Positions 34,114 to 43,011 of a DNA stretch of 64,000 nt are shown one piece after another. Source of the DNA: JBKHXF01 sp046566145 (GTDB lineage Bacteria > Actinomycetota > Nitriliruptoria > Nitriliruptorales > Nitriliruptoraceae). Each line of letters begins with the position of its first letter. The stretch's first letter is position 1. The notes beneath the pieces are model-generated. The model ran no database searches, was not told the DNA's origin, and saw only the letters and a list, made by a program, of their open reading frames with translations. Location: NCBI GenBank assembly GCA_046566145.1, contig JBKHXF010000019.1, positions 21,534 to 85,533 of the forward strand, read 5' to 3'. Position numbers and translations under genes: made by a program.

Positions 34114-35253
34114 GTGGCGGGACCCCTCGAGGGCGTGAAGGTGGTGGAGCTCGCCGGGCTCGGCCCGGCCCCGTTCGCCGCGATGGTGCTGGCCGACCTG
34201 GGCGCCGACGTGCTGCGGGTCGAGCGCGCCGGCGGCCGCGGTCTCGACCTGACCGGCGGCGTGGCGGTCCCGCTCGACCGGGGCCGCCGCCGCGTGGCGG
34301 TCGACCTGAAGCACCCCGACGGGGCCGAGGCGGTCCTCACGATCGTCGAGTCGGCCGACGTGCTGCTGGAGGGGTTCCGGCCGGGCGTGCTGGAGCGGCT
34401 CGGGCTCGGTCCCGAGGTGCTGCTCGCCCGCAACCCCGGCCTCGTGGTGGGGCGCATGACCGGGTGGGGCCAGGACGGCCCGCTGGCGGACCGTGCCGGG
34501 CACGACATCGACTACATCGCGGTCGCCGGCGCGCTCGCGCACTGCGCCCGCCACGCCGAGGCGCCCGTCCCGCCGATGAACCTCGTGGGCGACTTCGGTG
34601 GCGGCGGGATGCTGCTGGTCTCCGGGGTCCTCGCGGCGCTCGTGGCCCGCGGCCGCACGGGGCAGGGCCAGGTCGTCGACGCGGCGATGGTCGACGGCAC
34701 CGCCCTGCTCATGGCCATGCAGCACGGCTTCCTCGCCGCCGGCGTGTGGGACCCGACCCCGGGCGTGAACCTCCTGGACACCGGCGCGCCGTTCTACGAC
34801 GTGTACGGCACGCGCGACGGCGGCCACGTCGCGGTCGGCGCGCTGGAGCCGCAGTTCTTCGCGGAGCTCGTGGCCACGCTCGGCCTGGGCGAGGACGTCG
34901 ACGTCGCGCGCCAGTACGACCGCAGCACCTGGGTCGAGATGCGCAGCCGGTTCTCGGCGACCTTCGCCGAGCGGACCCGTGACGAGTGGGCGGAGGTGTT
35001 CGCGGGCACCGACGCGTGCGTCGCCCCGGTCCTGCGGATGGACGAGGCACCCACCCACCCGCACCTCGTCGCGCGGGGCACGTTCGTCGAGGTCGACGGC
35101 GTCGTGCAGCCGGCACCGGCACCGCGCTTCTCCGGCACCCCGACGACCGTGCCCAGTCCGCCGACGTCCGCCGGCGCCGAGGCGGAGCTCGCCGGGTTCG
35201 GCCTCGACGCCGACACCGTCGCCGAGCTCGTCGCGGGCGGTGCCCTGGGCTGA
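34114..35253 (+). CDS. Family III CoA-transferase (AMACR/CaiB-BaiF type)
   Basis: The 379-residue protein has the family start GVKVVELAGLGPAPFAAMVLADLGADVLRVER. It also has the catalytic Asp (about D160) in NLVGDFGGGGMLLV and the domain-linking motifs GQGQVVDAAMVDG and FYDVYGTRDGGHVAVGALEPQFF. The pattern is closest to alpha-methylacyl-CoA racemase, which epimerises 2-methylacyl-CoAs; a transferase role cannot be excluded. GTG 34114 follows GGGAGG. TAGGGT (34067-34072) overlaps the upstream stop. Confidence 0.88.
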   Translation: MAGPLEGVKVVELAGLGPAPFAAMVLADLGADVLRVERAGGRGLDLTGGVAVPLDRGRRRVAVDLKHPDGAEAVLTIVESADVLLEGFRPGVLERLGLGPEVLLARNPGLVVGRMTGWGQDGPLADRAGHDIDYIAVAGALAHCARHAEAPVPPMNLVGDFGGGGMLLVSGVLAALVARGRTGQGQVVDAAMVDGTALLMAMQHGFLAAGVWDPTPGVNLLDTGAPFYDVYGTRDGGHVAVGALEPQFFAELVATLGLGEDVDVARQYDRSTWVEMRSRFSATFAERTRDEWAEVFAGTDACVAPVLRMDEAPTHPHLVARGTFVEVDGVVQPAPAPRFSGTPTTVPSPPTSAGAEAELAGFGLDADTVAELVAGGALG

Positions 35254-35307
35254 GGTCTCCGGTCCGGCGACGCCGGCCGCGCTCGTGGCCCGCGCCGACC
35301 CTGACGG

Positions 35308-35394
35308 ATGCAGCCGGCGGCCGGGTTCGCGGCCGTCGAGGTGCTGCCGATCGAGGACTTCGGGTTCTGGCGCTTCTACCGCCTGGTCCCGTGA
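35308..35394 (+). pseudogene. C-terminal relic of a SAM-dependent methyltransferase
   Basis: ATG 35308 to TGA 35394 encodes 28 residues whose core AGFAAVEVLPIEDFGFWRFY resembles the extreme C-terminus of class I methyltransferases. An in-frame stop lies two codons upstream and no methyltransferase body precedes it, so this looks like the end of a deleted gene. It could still be translated as a micropeptide. Confidence 0.45.
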
Positions 35395-35421
35395 GTCCAC
35401 GTCGACGCCCAGGCCGCGTGC

Positions 35422-36114
35422 CTAGTCGGTGACCATCTCCGGCGGGAGGAACGACACGTCGGAGAAGTGCTGCAGCGACCAGATCCACCCGCTGGAGATC
35501 CGGGTGGTGCGCAGCACCGACACGGCCGCGTGGTTGGAGGAGAAGCGCTCCCACTCCCACGGGGTCGGGTCGATGCCGAGCAGGTGCGACACGATCACCG
35601 ACGTGGTGCCGGCGTGCGTCACGAACGCGAACCGACGGACGTCCTCGGCGTCGGCGAGCTGCCAGACGTGCTGGGGGTCGGACGGGTCGCGCTCGGCGCC
35701 ACGCTCGGCCAGCAGCGCCTCGACGTGGCCGGTGACGCGCTCGTGGAAGTCGCCGAAGGGCTCTCCGCCGCCGGGCAGGCCGGCCCACCACTCCTCGCGT
35801 GGCCGCCAGCGCATGCCCGCGAAGCGTTCGCGCACGGCGTCGACCGGCGAGCCGTCGAGGTCGGGCGGGAGGCGCAGCTCGAACAGGGGCTCGTGCACGG
35901 CCGGCTCGAGGCCGAGCCGCTCGGCGACGGGCGCGGCGGTCTCGCGGGACCGCACGGCGCTCGACACGTGCAGCTCCGCGATCTCGGTGCCGGCGAGGTG
36001 CGTCGCGAGGGCGGCGGCCTGCGCGTGGCCGAGCTCGGTGAGGCCGGGGTCGTTGAACGCGACCCCGTCGGTGACCCAGGCGGGCTGGGCGTGGCGGATC
36101 AGCAGCAGCTCCAT
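35422..36114 (-). CDS. Histidine phosphatase (phosphoglycerate-mutase-like) family protein
   Basis: The 230-residue protein has the phospho-His motif LLIRHAQPAW at its start, the second Arg in SSAVRSRETA and the C-terminal catalytic His in FVTHAGTTSVIV. The family includes cofactor-dependent mutases and many phosphatases; the substrate is unknown. ATG 36114 is the start. It is isolated, with the CopC-CopD gene upstream on the same strand. Confidence 0.87.
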   Translation of the reverse strand: MELLLIRHAQPAWVTDGVAFNDPGLTELGHAQAAALATHLAGTEIAELHVSSAVRSRETAAPVAERLGLEPAVHEPLFELRLPPDLDGSPVDAVRERFAGMRWRPREEWWAGLPGGGEPFGDFHERVTGHVEALLAERGAERDPSDPQHVWQLADAEDVRRFAFVTHAGTTSVIVSHLLGIDPTPWEWERFSSNHAAVSVLRTTRISSGWIWSLQHFSDVSFLPPEMVTD

Positions 36115-36176
36115 GCCCCCGACGCTACCCGCCACCTGCGACCTCTCGGCCTGCACGGCCGCGGCGGGCGCCGGGG

Positions 36177-37748
36177 TCAGCGGGGGGCGAGGTCGACCAG
36201 CACCGAGGTGAGGGCGACGACGACACCGAGCCCGACCAGCTCGAGCAGGACGGTGCGGGCGAGGGTGCGGACCGCGCCGGCCGTGTCGTCCGGTCTGGCG
36301 ACGGCGTCGTCGCCGGTGGCCACCTCGGCCGCGGCGAGGACGTCGGTGGCACCGCCGGCCGGGGTCGGGGCGAGCGCGGCGGTGACGCGGGGGACGAGCC
36401 GGCGGTGGTTGTAGGCGCCGACCGCGACGACCCCGAGCGCGGCGGCGGTCTTGGCGGCGAGCGTCCGGCCGTAGGGGTCGGCGAGGGGGTCGGTGAACAG
36501 CGTCGGGCCGGCGATCGCCAGGCCCAGCGCGACGCCGGACACGACGAGGGCTCCGACCGCCACGGAGGCGACGCGGGAGAACCCGGCGACCGCCTGGGCG
36601 AGGGCGACGGGCCGGGCGCGGCCGAGGACCCGGAGCCGGACCGCGAGCACGACGAGCCCGCCGAGCCAGGCGGCCCCGGCGAGGAGGTGCACGGCGTCCG
36701 TGCCGGAGGCGAGCAGGCCCTCGGTGCGGGAGTGGCCCGAGAGGGCGAGGGTGAGGGCGGCGCCGACCGCGAGCACGGTGGCGGCGGGTCGGGCCCGGCG
36801 GGCGGCGTCGCCGCGGACGGCGAGCAGCGCAAGGAGGGCGCAGAGCAGCCCGACGCGGACGAGGCCGGCCGTGCCCGCGGGGGTGGTCAGCAGCAGCCCG
36901 AGGGACGAGGCGCGCATGCCGGAGGCGGGGCCGGCGCCGACGAGGACGGCCGCGGCGGCCGGGGCGGTGGCCACCGTGGCGAGCAGCGCGAGGAGGGCGG
37001 CGGGGACGGCGACCCGACGGGCGACGCCGCCGGCGTCGCGGGCCGCCGTGGGCCCGGCGAGGGCCGCGCCGGCGAGGACGAGCAGGCCGAGGACGGTGAA
37101 CCCGGTGCCGACGGCGCGCCACCGCACGATGGTCGGGTCGAGGTCGTCCGCGGCGCGGAGCGGGGCGAGGCCGGCGGTGCCCCGGGGTGCGGCCGAGCCG
37201 AGGGGTGTGGCCGAGCCGAGGGGTGCGGATGGAGCCATGGCGCCGTGCGTGGTGTGCGAGCCGGTGGCGCCGGCGGGGGGCGTCGCGGGCGTGCTGGCAC
37301 CGCCGGCGGGCGGGTCGAGCAGCCCGCGGACGGTGAAGGCGACCTCGCCCGTGATCGGGTGGCCGTCGGCAGCCACGACCCGCCACGCGGCGAGGTACTC
37401 GCCGAACGGGAGGCGGGGCAGGTCCACGTGGAGCGCGGTGCCCTCCACCCGGACCGTCACCGGCACGGTGCCGCCGGCGGCGTCCGTGACGCGGATGCCC
37501 TCCTCGACGGCGGTGATCGACCCGGAGAACTCGACGCGCACCTCCGGGGGCGGGAGGGTCGTGGCACCGGAGACCGGCTCGGTGGCCACCACGTCGGTGT
37601 GCGCGGCCGCCGGCGCGGCGAGGAGCACGCCGAGGCCGAGCACCAGACCGAGCACCCGGACGAGGAGCGTGGGGACGGACGGGTGACGGCCACCGTCCGG
37701 GCCAGGCCGGCGGTCGGCCGGCGAGGAGCGGGGGGGCGGCGTGGTCAC
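36177..37748 (-). CDS. CopC-CopD fusion copper-handling protein
   Basis: The 523-residue protein has a signal helix (VLGLVLGLGVLLAAPAAA) and a CopC domain starting with the mature N-terminal HTDVVATEPVSG, where His is the copper ligand. The second conserved His is in DGHPITGEV. A His/Ala/Pro linker and a CopD membrane domain with eight or so helices (about residues 205-520) follow. Fused CopC-CopD proteins are associated with copper uptake or tolerance. The GTG 37748 lacks a clear ribosome site, so the start is provisional. It is divergent from the subtilase gene. Confidence 0.82.
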   Translation of the reverse strand: MTTPPPRSSPADRRPGPDGGRHPSVPTLLVRVLGLVLGLGVLLAAPAAAHTDVVATEPVSGATTLPPPEVRVEFSGSITAVEEGIRVTDAAGGTVPVTVRVEGTALHVDLPRLPFGEYLAAWRVVAADGHPITGEVAFTVRGLLDPPAGGASTPATPPAGATGSHTTHGAMAPSAPLGSATPLGSAAPRGTAGLAPLRAADDLDPTIVRWRAVGTGFTVLGLLVLAGAALAGPTAARDAGGVARRVAVPAALLALLATVATAPAAAAVLVGAGPASGMRASSLGLLLTTPAGTAGLVRVGLLCALLALLAVRGDAARRARPAATVLAVGAALTLALSGHSRTEGLLASGTDAVHLLAGAAWLGGLVVLAVRLRVLGRARPVALAQAVAGFSRVASVAVGALVVSGVALGLAIAGPTLFTDPLADPYGRTLAAKTAAALGVVAVGAYNHRRLVPRVTAALAPTPAGGATDVLAAAEVATGDDAVARPDDTAGAVRTLARTVLLELVGLGVVVALTSVLVDLAPR

Positions 37749-37939
37749 GGGGCGTCCGGACGTGGGCGGGGCGGGCCGGCGTGGGGTGCGTGTGCGAGAG
37801 GCGGCGCGACGGTGCCGGCGCTCACCCGACGCGTGCCGGGTGTTCGCGGCCGACGCCCGGTCGGCGTGCCCGACTCGTCTCCTGCGTCCGACCACCGTTC
37901 GGGTCACGCGGTGCGACCGGTCGGTCACGGTCCGTCGGC

Positions 37940-37953
37940 GGGACAGGTGTCCC
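37940..37953. promoter_or_regulatory. Inverted repeat in the divergent CopCD / subtilase intergenic region
   Basis: GGGACA (37940-37945) pairs with TGTCCC (37948-37953) across two bases. It sits about 90 bp before the subtilase start and 190 bp before copCD, and could be an operator. The rest of this 293-bp gap shows no gene. Confidence 0.3.
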
Positions 37954-38041
37954 ATGCCGTGCGGCCGGTGCCCGTCGCAGACTCGGACCCACGGTCGGCC
38001 GTCCCGACCGGGTCGGAGGGGATGGGCGAGAGGCAGCGGCC

Positions 38042-39940
38042 GTGCGGACACCGTGGAGCGTCGTGGTCGTCTCCGCCGTGACCGCGGCGGCGCTCCTCTC
38101 GCCCGTCTCCGCCTCCGCCGTGTCCGCGCCGGCGGACGGCGCCCCCATGGACGCGGCCCTCGTCGCGGCGCTGGCGGCGGCCTCCCCGACCGACGAGCTG
38201 ACGGTCGTCGCGAGCACCGGGGTCGCGGCCCCGTCGTCGTCGCTCGTCACCACGCTCCGTCACGCCGGCCTCGACGCCGTGCCGTACCGCCACCTGCCCG
38301 CGGTGGCGCTGCGCGGCACGCCCGCCGAGCTGTCCGTCGCCGCCACGACGGCCGGCGTGACGGGGCTGTGGTGGAACGCGCCGCTGGAGGCGACGCTGGC
38401 GCAGTCCCGGACGGTCGTCGGGGCGGAGCAGGTCCAGACCTCGCCGGAGCTCGGCTTCGACGGGGCCGGTGTCGCGATCGCGGTCCTCGACTCCGGGATC
38501 GAGGCGACCCACGCCGACCTCGCGTACCCGACCAAGACGATCCAGAACGTCAAGCTGCTCGGCAACCAGCACGTCTTCCGGGACCTCACCTTCACCGTCG
38601 AGGACGTGCCGAACACCGACACGACGACCGGGCACGGCACCCACGTCGCCGGCATCGCCGCCGGGGACGGGACCCGCTCCGACGGGCTGCACCGGGGGGT
38701 CGCGTCGGGCGCGTCCCTGGTGGGCCTCGGCGCCGCGGACGGCGTCGAGATGCTGACCGCGCTCGCCGGATACGACTGGCTGCTCGCCAACCACGCCCGG
38801 TACGGCATCCGGGTCCTCAACAACTCGTGGGCCGACGGGGGCATCACCTACGACCCGGCCCACCCCCTCAACGTCGCGTCGCGTCGCGCTGCCGACGCGG
38901 GGATCGTCGTCGTCTTCGCCGCCGGCAACGGCGGCAAGGGCGGGGACACCTTCAACCGCTACGCGTTCCCCGACTGGGTGCTGTCGGTCGGGGCCGTGGA
39001 CAAGCTCGGTCGCCCCGCCGACTACTCGTCGCGCGGGACGGCCGCCCACCACGCGGACGTCGTCGCCCCCGGCACGTTCATCGCCTCGACGATGGCGACC
39101 ACCGGGGTCGTCGGCGTCCCGAACCAGACGCCGTTCGACCTGACCGAGCCGACCCGGCCGCGCGTGCTGGCCCCGCAGCACGTGCCGTTCTACACGGTCA
39201 AGGTCGGCACCTCGATGGCGGCCCCCCACGTCGCCGGCATCGCGGCGCTGGTCCTCGAGGCGAACCCGTCGCTGACCGCCGCCGAGGTCCGTGACGTCAT
39301 CCGCTCCTCGGCCCGGCCCGTCGCCGGCTGCCCGGTCGTCGACTGCGGCGCCGGGCTGGTCGACGCCGTCGGCGCGGTCCGCCGGGCGCTGGCCCTGCGG
39401 GCCGTCGCGCCCGTCGCGACCCTCACCGCCTCGCCCGCGTCGGGCGCCGCGCCGCTCACCACCACCCTCGACGCGTCCGGCTCCACCGACGCCGACGGCA
39501 CCGTGGTCGCGTGGCGCTGGGACCTCGACGGGGACGGCACCGTGGACGCCACCACCGCGTCGCCGACGCTGGCGCACAGCTACGCCGCCGGCGTCTGGCA
39601 CCCGTCCGTGGTGGCCGTGGACGACGACGGCCTGGTGTCCGCGCCGGCGGTGGCGACCCTGCGGGCGTCCGACCCGCCGGTGGCGTCCGCCTCGGCCCCG
39701 CGGCACGCCCGCAGCGGCGTCGCCGTCACCTTCGACGCGTCGGCGTCCCACGACCCGGACGGCACGGTCGTGTCCTACACCTTCCGGTTCGGGGACGGCA
39801 CCGAGGTGACCACCTCGAGCCCGACGGTGACGCACACGTACGCGAGCGCTCGGCCGGTGTGGCTCGGCTGGTCGGTCGTGGTCACCGACGACGCGGGTCT
39901 GTCGGACGGCGTCACCGGCGCCATCAGGGTCACCCCCTGA
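38042..39940 (+). CDS. Secreted subtilisin-like serine protease (S8) with two PKD domains
   Basis: The 632-residue protein has a signal peptide (VVVVSAVTAAALLSPVSASA), a propeptide-like region and an S8 domain with Asp in VLDSGIEATH, His in GHGTHVAGIAAG, oxyanion Asn in AAGNGGKG and Ser in GTSMAAPHVAG. Two C-terminal PKD domains (about residues 460-545 and 550-632; DADGTVVAWRWDLDGDG, DPDGTVVSYTFRFGDG) likely bind polymer or protein. GTG 38042 follows GAGAGG. Its stop overlaps the convergent ferrochelatase by 11 bp. Confidence 0.92.
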   Translation: MRTPWSVVVVSAVTAAALLSPVSASAVSAPADGAPMDAALVAALAAASPTDELTVVASTGVAAPSSSLVTTLRHAGLDAVPYRHLPAVALRGTPAELSVAATTAGVTGLWWNAPLEATLAQSRTVVGAEQVQTSPELGFDGAGVAIAVLDSGIEATHADLAYPTKTIQNVKLLGNQHVFRDLTFTVEDVPNTDTTTGHGTHVAGIAAGDGTRSDGLHRGVASGASLVGLGAADGVEMLTALAGYDWLLANHARYGIRVLNNSWADGGITYDPAHPLNVASRRAADAGIVVVFAAGNGGKGGDTFNRYAFPDWVLSVGAVDKLGRPADYSSRGTAAHHADVVAPGTFIASTMATTGVVGVPNQTPFDLTEPTRPRVLAPQHVPFYTVKVGTSMAAPHVAGIAALVLEANPSLTAAEVRDVIRSSARPVAGCPVVDCGAGLVDAVGAVRRALALRAVAPVATLTASPASGAAPLTTTLDASGSTDADGTVVAWRWDLDGDGTVDATTASPTLAHSYAAGVWHPSVVAVDDDGLVSAPAVATLRASDPPVASASAPRHARSGVAVTFDASASHDPDGTVVSYTFRFGDGTEVTTSSPTVTHTYASARPVWLGWSVVVTDDAGLSDGVTGAIRVTP

Positions 39941-41000
39941 CGGGACGCTGGCGCGCCGGCGCGTCGGAGATGGCGGGCCGACGCTCCTGGTCGGGGGAGA
40001 GGCAGCAGTCGAGGGGGCAGAGGTCGGACTTCGGTCCCCGGACCCCGAGGGCCTGGCGGGGTGCGTCGGCGATCCGCTCCTCGAGCAGGTCGACGAGCCC
40101 GGCCACGAAGCGCGGGTGCACCCCGACGGTGGCGGCCCGGGCGAACCCGATGTCGAGGCGCTCGGCGGTCGCCTTCGCCTCGACGTCGAGGTCGTAGACG
40201 ACCTCCATGTGGTCCGACACGAAGCCGATCGGGACCACCACGACCGCCGGGACGCCGCCCTCGGCGAGCTGCTCCATCCGGTCGTTCACGTCGGGCTCGA
40301 GCCACGGGACGAACTCCGGGCCCGAGCGTGAGTTGTAGACGAGCTCCCAGCGGTTGGTGACGCCGCGCGCGGCGAGGCCCTCGGTCACGAGCCGGCAGGC
40401 CTCGTAGGTCTGGACCTCGTAGTCGCAGTGCCGCGACATCGTGTGGGGGATCGAGTGGGTCGTGTAGACGACCACGGCCTCGTCGCGGACGTCGTGGTCG
40501 AGCTCGGCCAGCGCCGCGGCCACCAGCTCGACGTTGGGCTCCACGAACCCCGGGTGGTTGTAGTAGACGCGGACCTTGTCGACCTCGGGGGCACCCTCGC
40601 CGACCTCGGTGCGCGCCGCCTCGACGTCCTCGCGGTACTGCCGGCACCCGGAGTACGACGAGTAGGCGCTGGTCACGAGCCCGAGCGCGCGGGTGACGCC
40701 GGCGTCGCGCATCTCGGCGAGCGTGTCGGCGAGGAACGGGTGCCAGTTGCGGTTGCCCCAGTAGACGGGCAGGTCGTGCCCCCGGGCGGTCAGCTCCGCC
40801 TCCAGCGCGGCCGTGAGCGCCCGGCACTGGTCGTTGATGGGGGAGCGTCCGCCGAACAGGTGGTAGTGCTGGCTGACCTCCTCGAGTCGCTCCCGCGGGA
40901 TGCCCCGGCCGGCGGTGACGTTCTCCATGAACGGGATGACGTCGTCGGGTGCCTCCGGGCCGCCGAAGGAGACGAGGAGGATGGCGTCGTAGCCGGACAC
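39930..41000 (-). CDS. cpfC: Coproporphyrin III ferrochelatase with cluster-type cysteines
   Basis: The 356-residue protein has the ferrochelatase start YDAILLVSFGGPEAPDDVIPF, QYREDV, the active-site His in YTTHSIPHTM and a Glu in the VPIGFVSDHMEVVYDLDVEA block. The C-terminal SDLCPLDCC cysteines plus internal Cys in YSGCRQY match the [2Fe-2S] ligands of actinobacterial enzymes. These insert iron into coproporphyrin III in the coproporphyrin-dependent heme pathway. GTG 41000 has AGGAG eight bases upstream. Confidence 0.93.
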   Translation of the reverse strand: MSGYDAILLVSFGGPEAPDDVIPFMENVTAGRGIPRERLEEVSQHYHLFGGRSPINDQCRALTAALEAELTARGHDLPVYWGNRNWHPFLADTLAEMRDAGVTRALGLVTSAYSSYSGCRQYREDVEAARTEVGEGAPEVDKVRVYYNHPGFVEPNVELVAAALAELDHDVRDEAVVVYTTHSIPHTMSRHCDYEVQTYEACRLVTEGLAARGVTNRWELVYNSRSGPEFVPWLEPDVNDRMEQLAEGGVPAVVVVPIGFVSDHMEVVYDLDVEAKATAERLDIGFARAATVGVHPRFVAGLVDLLEERIADAPRQALGVRGPKSDLCPLDCCLSPDQERRPAISDAPARQRPVRG

Positions 41001-41100
41001 GTCGGGGGCTCCTGGTGGGGGTCGTCGGTGCCGGGCACCGGGCGGTCGGGCATCGTGGCAGGTCCGGAGCCGGCGCGGGGGGTGGACGGCCCGGCGACGG

Positions 41101-41106
41101 TACGGT
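41101..41106 (+). promoter_or_regulatory. Putative -10 hexamer TACGGT for the PIG-L deacetylase gene
   Basis: TACGGT lies 42 bp before the GTG at 41148, which itself has GGAGG. Confidence 0.4.
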
Positions 41107-41147
41107 CCGACGCCGGCGACCCGACCCGTCACGTCCCGGAGGCCCCC

Positions 41148-41864
41148 GTGCTCGCGTTCGACGACATCCGTCGCGTGCTGGTCGTGACGGCGCACCCCGA
41201 CGACGTCGACTTCGGCGCCGGCGGCACCGTGGCCCTGCTGACCGAGGCCGGCGCCGAGGTCGCGTACTGCATCGCGACCGACGGGGACGCCGGCGGCTTC
41301 GACCCGGCGGTCCCGCGCCGCGACATCCCGGGCATCCGCCGGGCCGAGCAGACCGCCGCCGGCGCGGTCCTCGGCGTCACCGACCTCACGTTCCTCGGGT
41401 TCCGCGACGGGCAGCTCACCGCGTCGCTCGACCTGCGGCGCGACATCGCCCGGCAGATCCGCCGGGTCCGGCCCGACGTGGTGATCTGCATGTCGCCGGT
41501 GCGCAACTTCGACCGGGTCGGGATCTCCCACCCCGACCACCTCGCCGCCGGCGAGGCCGCGATGTGCGCCGTCTACCCCGACGCGCGCAACGAGTTCGCG
41601 TTCACCGAGCTGATGGACGAGGGGCTGGTTCCCCACGTCACGGCCGAGACGTGGATCATGGGCCACCCGGAGCCGGACCTGCACGTCGACATCACCGACG
41701 TGCTCGACCGCAAGCTCGCGGCCATCGAGGCCCACGACAGCCAGGTCACCGACGTCGAGGGCATGCGAGCGCGGGTGCGCGAGTGGGTCACGACGACGGC
41801 CGCCGGCGCGGGCCTGCCCGACGGGCGCGCCGCCGAGTCGTTCCGGCGCATGCCGACGGCCTGA
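41148..41864 (+). CDS. PIG-L / MshB-like N-acetylglucosaminyl deacetylase
   Basis: The 238-residue protein has the zinc motif AHPDDVDFGAGG (His and Asp ligands plus catalytic Asp) and the third ligand in SHPDHLAAGEA. Family members include the mycothiol enzymes MshB and Mca and related bacillithiol or antibiotic deacetylases. In an actinobacterium a mycothiol-pathway or mycothiol-conjugate role is plausible but not proven. The stop is 9 bp from the convergent EamA gene. Confidence 0.85.
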   Translation: MLAFDDIRRVLVVTAHPDDVDFGAGGTVALLTEAGAEVAYCIATDGDAGGFDPAVPRRDIPGIRRAEQTAAGAVLGVTDLTFLGFRDGQLTASLDLRRDIARQIRRVRPDVVICMSPVRNFDRVGISHPDHLAAGEAAMCAVYPDARNEFAFTELMDEGLVPHVTAETWIMGHPEPDLHVDITDVLDRKLAAIEAHDSQVTDVEGMRARVREWVTTTAAGAGLPDGRAAESFRRMPTA

Positions 41865-41873
41865 GCCCTGCGG

Positions 41874-42857
41874 TCAGCCGCGCGGGGCGGCCGCCGGCTC
41901 GTCGGCGACCTTCTGCCGCTGGGCCAGCGTCACCCCGACGAGGATGAGGGCGGCGCCGAGCAGCACGTTCGGCCCGAGCCGCTCGCCGAGGAACAGCCAG
42001 CCCGCGGCCACGCCCACGACCGGGATCACGTGGGTGACCATCGTCGTGGACGTCGGGCCCACCCGCTCGATGAGCAGGTAGAAGAGAAGGAACGCGATCC
42101 CGGTCCCGAAGACACCGAGCGCGAGCAGCGACCCGATCGCGCCGGCGGAGAGCTCGCCCACCTGCGGGGTCGGCCCGAGCACGGCCGCGACCGGCAGCGT
42201 GACCGCGCAGGCGAGCAGCACCTGCCCGGCCGCGACGGAGAGCGCCGGGAGCTGGTCGGAGACGTACCGCTTCGCGTAGACGGCCGTCGAGCCGTACAGC
42301 AGCGTCGCGGCGGCCACGACGAGCACGGCGGCGGTGCGCTCCGGTGCGCCGACCTCGCCGGCGACCACGACGGCCGTGCCCGCCAGCCCGGCGAGCAGCC
42401 CGACGACGCGGCGAACGCTGAGCCGCTCGACCCCGACGGCCGCCGCGACGACGAGCGTGGACATCGGCACCAGCGAGTTGACCACGGCCGACAGGCCGGA
42501 GGGGATGGCCTGCTGCGCCCACGCGACGGCGCCCCAGGGGATGGCGTTGCCGATGACCGCCAGCACCGCGAGGTGGCGCCACATCGTCGCGCCGCGGGGC
42601 CACGGCCGGCCGCGCACCCGCAGGAGCACCGCGAGGACCGCGCCGCCGATCGCGGTCCGGGCGGTGACGATCCAGGCCGGCGAGACCTCCGCGACCGCCA
42701 CCTTGATGAACAGGAACGACAGGCCCCACGACAGCGAGAGGGCGACGAACAGCGCCACGTCGAGCGGGCCGAACGTCGAGCGCGCCCGCCGGCGCGGGCC
42801 GCCGACGGTGGGGCCCGCCCCGGTGGACGTGGAGGAGGGGGTGGAGGTGGAGGTCAC
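41874..42857 (-). CDS. EamA/DMT family membrane transporter
   Basis: The 327-residue protein has ten predicted membrane helices in two EamA repeats (ALFVALSLSWGLSFLFIKVAV, then VLVVAAATLLYGSTAVYAK). Landmarks are IPWGAVAWAQQAIPSGLSAVVNSLVP and the C-terminal THVIPVVGVAAGWLFLGE. Such proteins export or import small metabolites; the substrate is unknown. Several GTG codons are possible starts; 42857 is used here. Confidence 0.87.
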   Translation of the reverse strand: MTSTSTPSSTSTGAGPTVGGPRRRARSTFGPLDVALFVALSLSWGLSFLFIKVAVAEVSPAWIVTARTAIGGAVLAVLLRVRGRPWPRGATMWRHLAVLAVIGNAIPWGAVAWAQQAIPSGLSAVVNSLVPMSTLVVAAAVGVERLSVRRVVGLLAGLAGTAVVVAGEVGAPERTAAVLVVAAATLLYGSTAVYAKRYVSDQLPALSVAAGQVLLACAVTLPVAAVLGPTPQVGELSAGAIGSLLALGVFGTGIAFLLFYLLIERVGPTSTTMVTHVIPVVGVAAGWLFLGERLGPNVLLGAALILVGVTLAQRQKVADEPAAAPRG

Positions 42858-43011
42858 GGGCGTCCCCGGCACGGGAGGAGGGGCGGGCGCCGCGGGGGCC
42901 GGCCGGGCGGCCGGGTGACCGTACCCCTCGCAACCACCGCCTACCCTGCGGCCGGTGGTGGCCGGGCGGACGCGCCCCACCGCGAGGAGCGAGCCTCGGG
43001 AGGAGCGTGAG

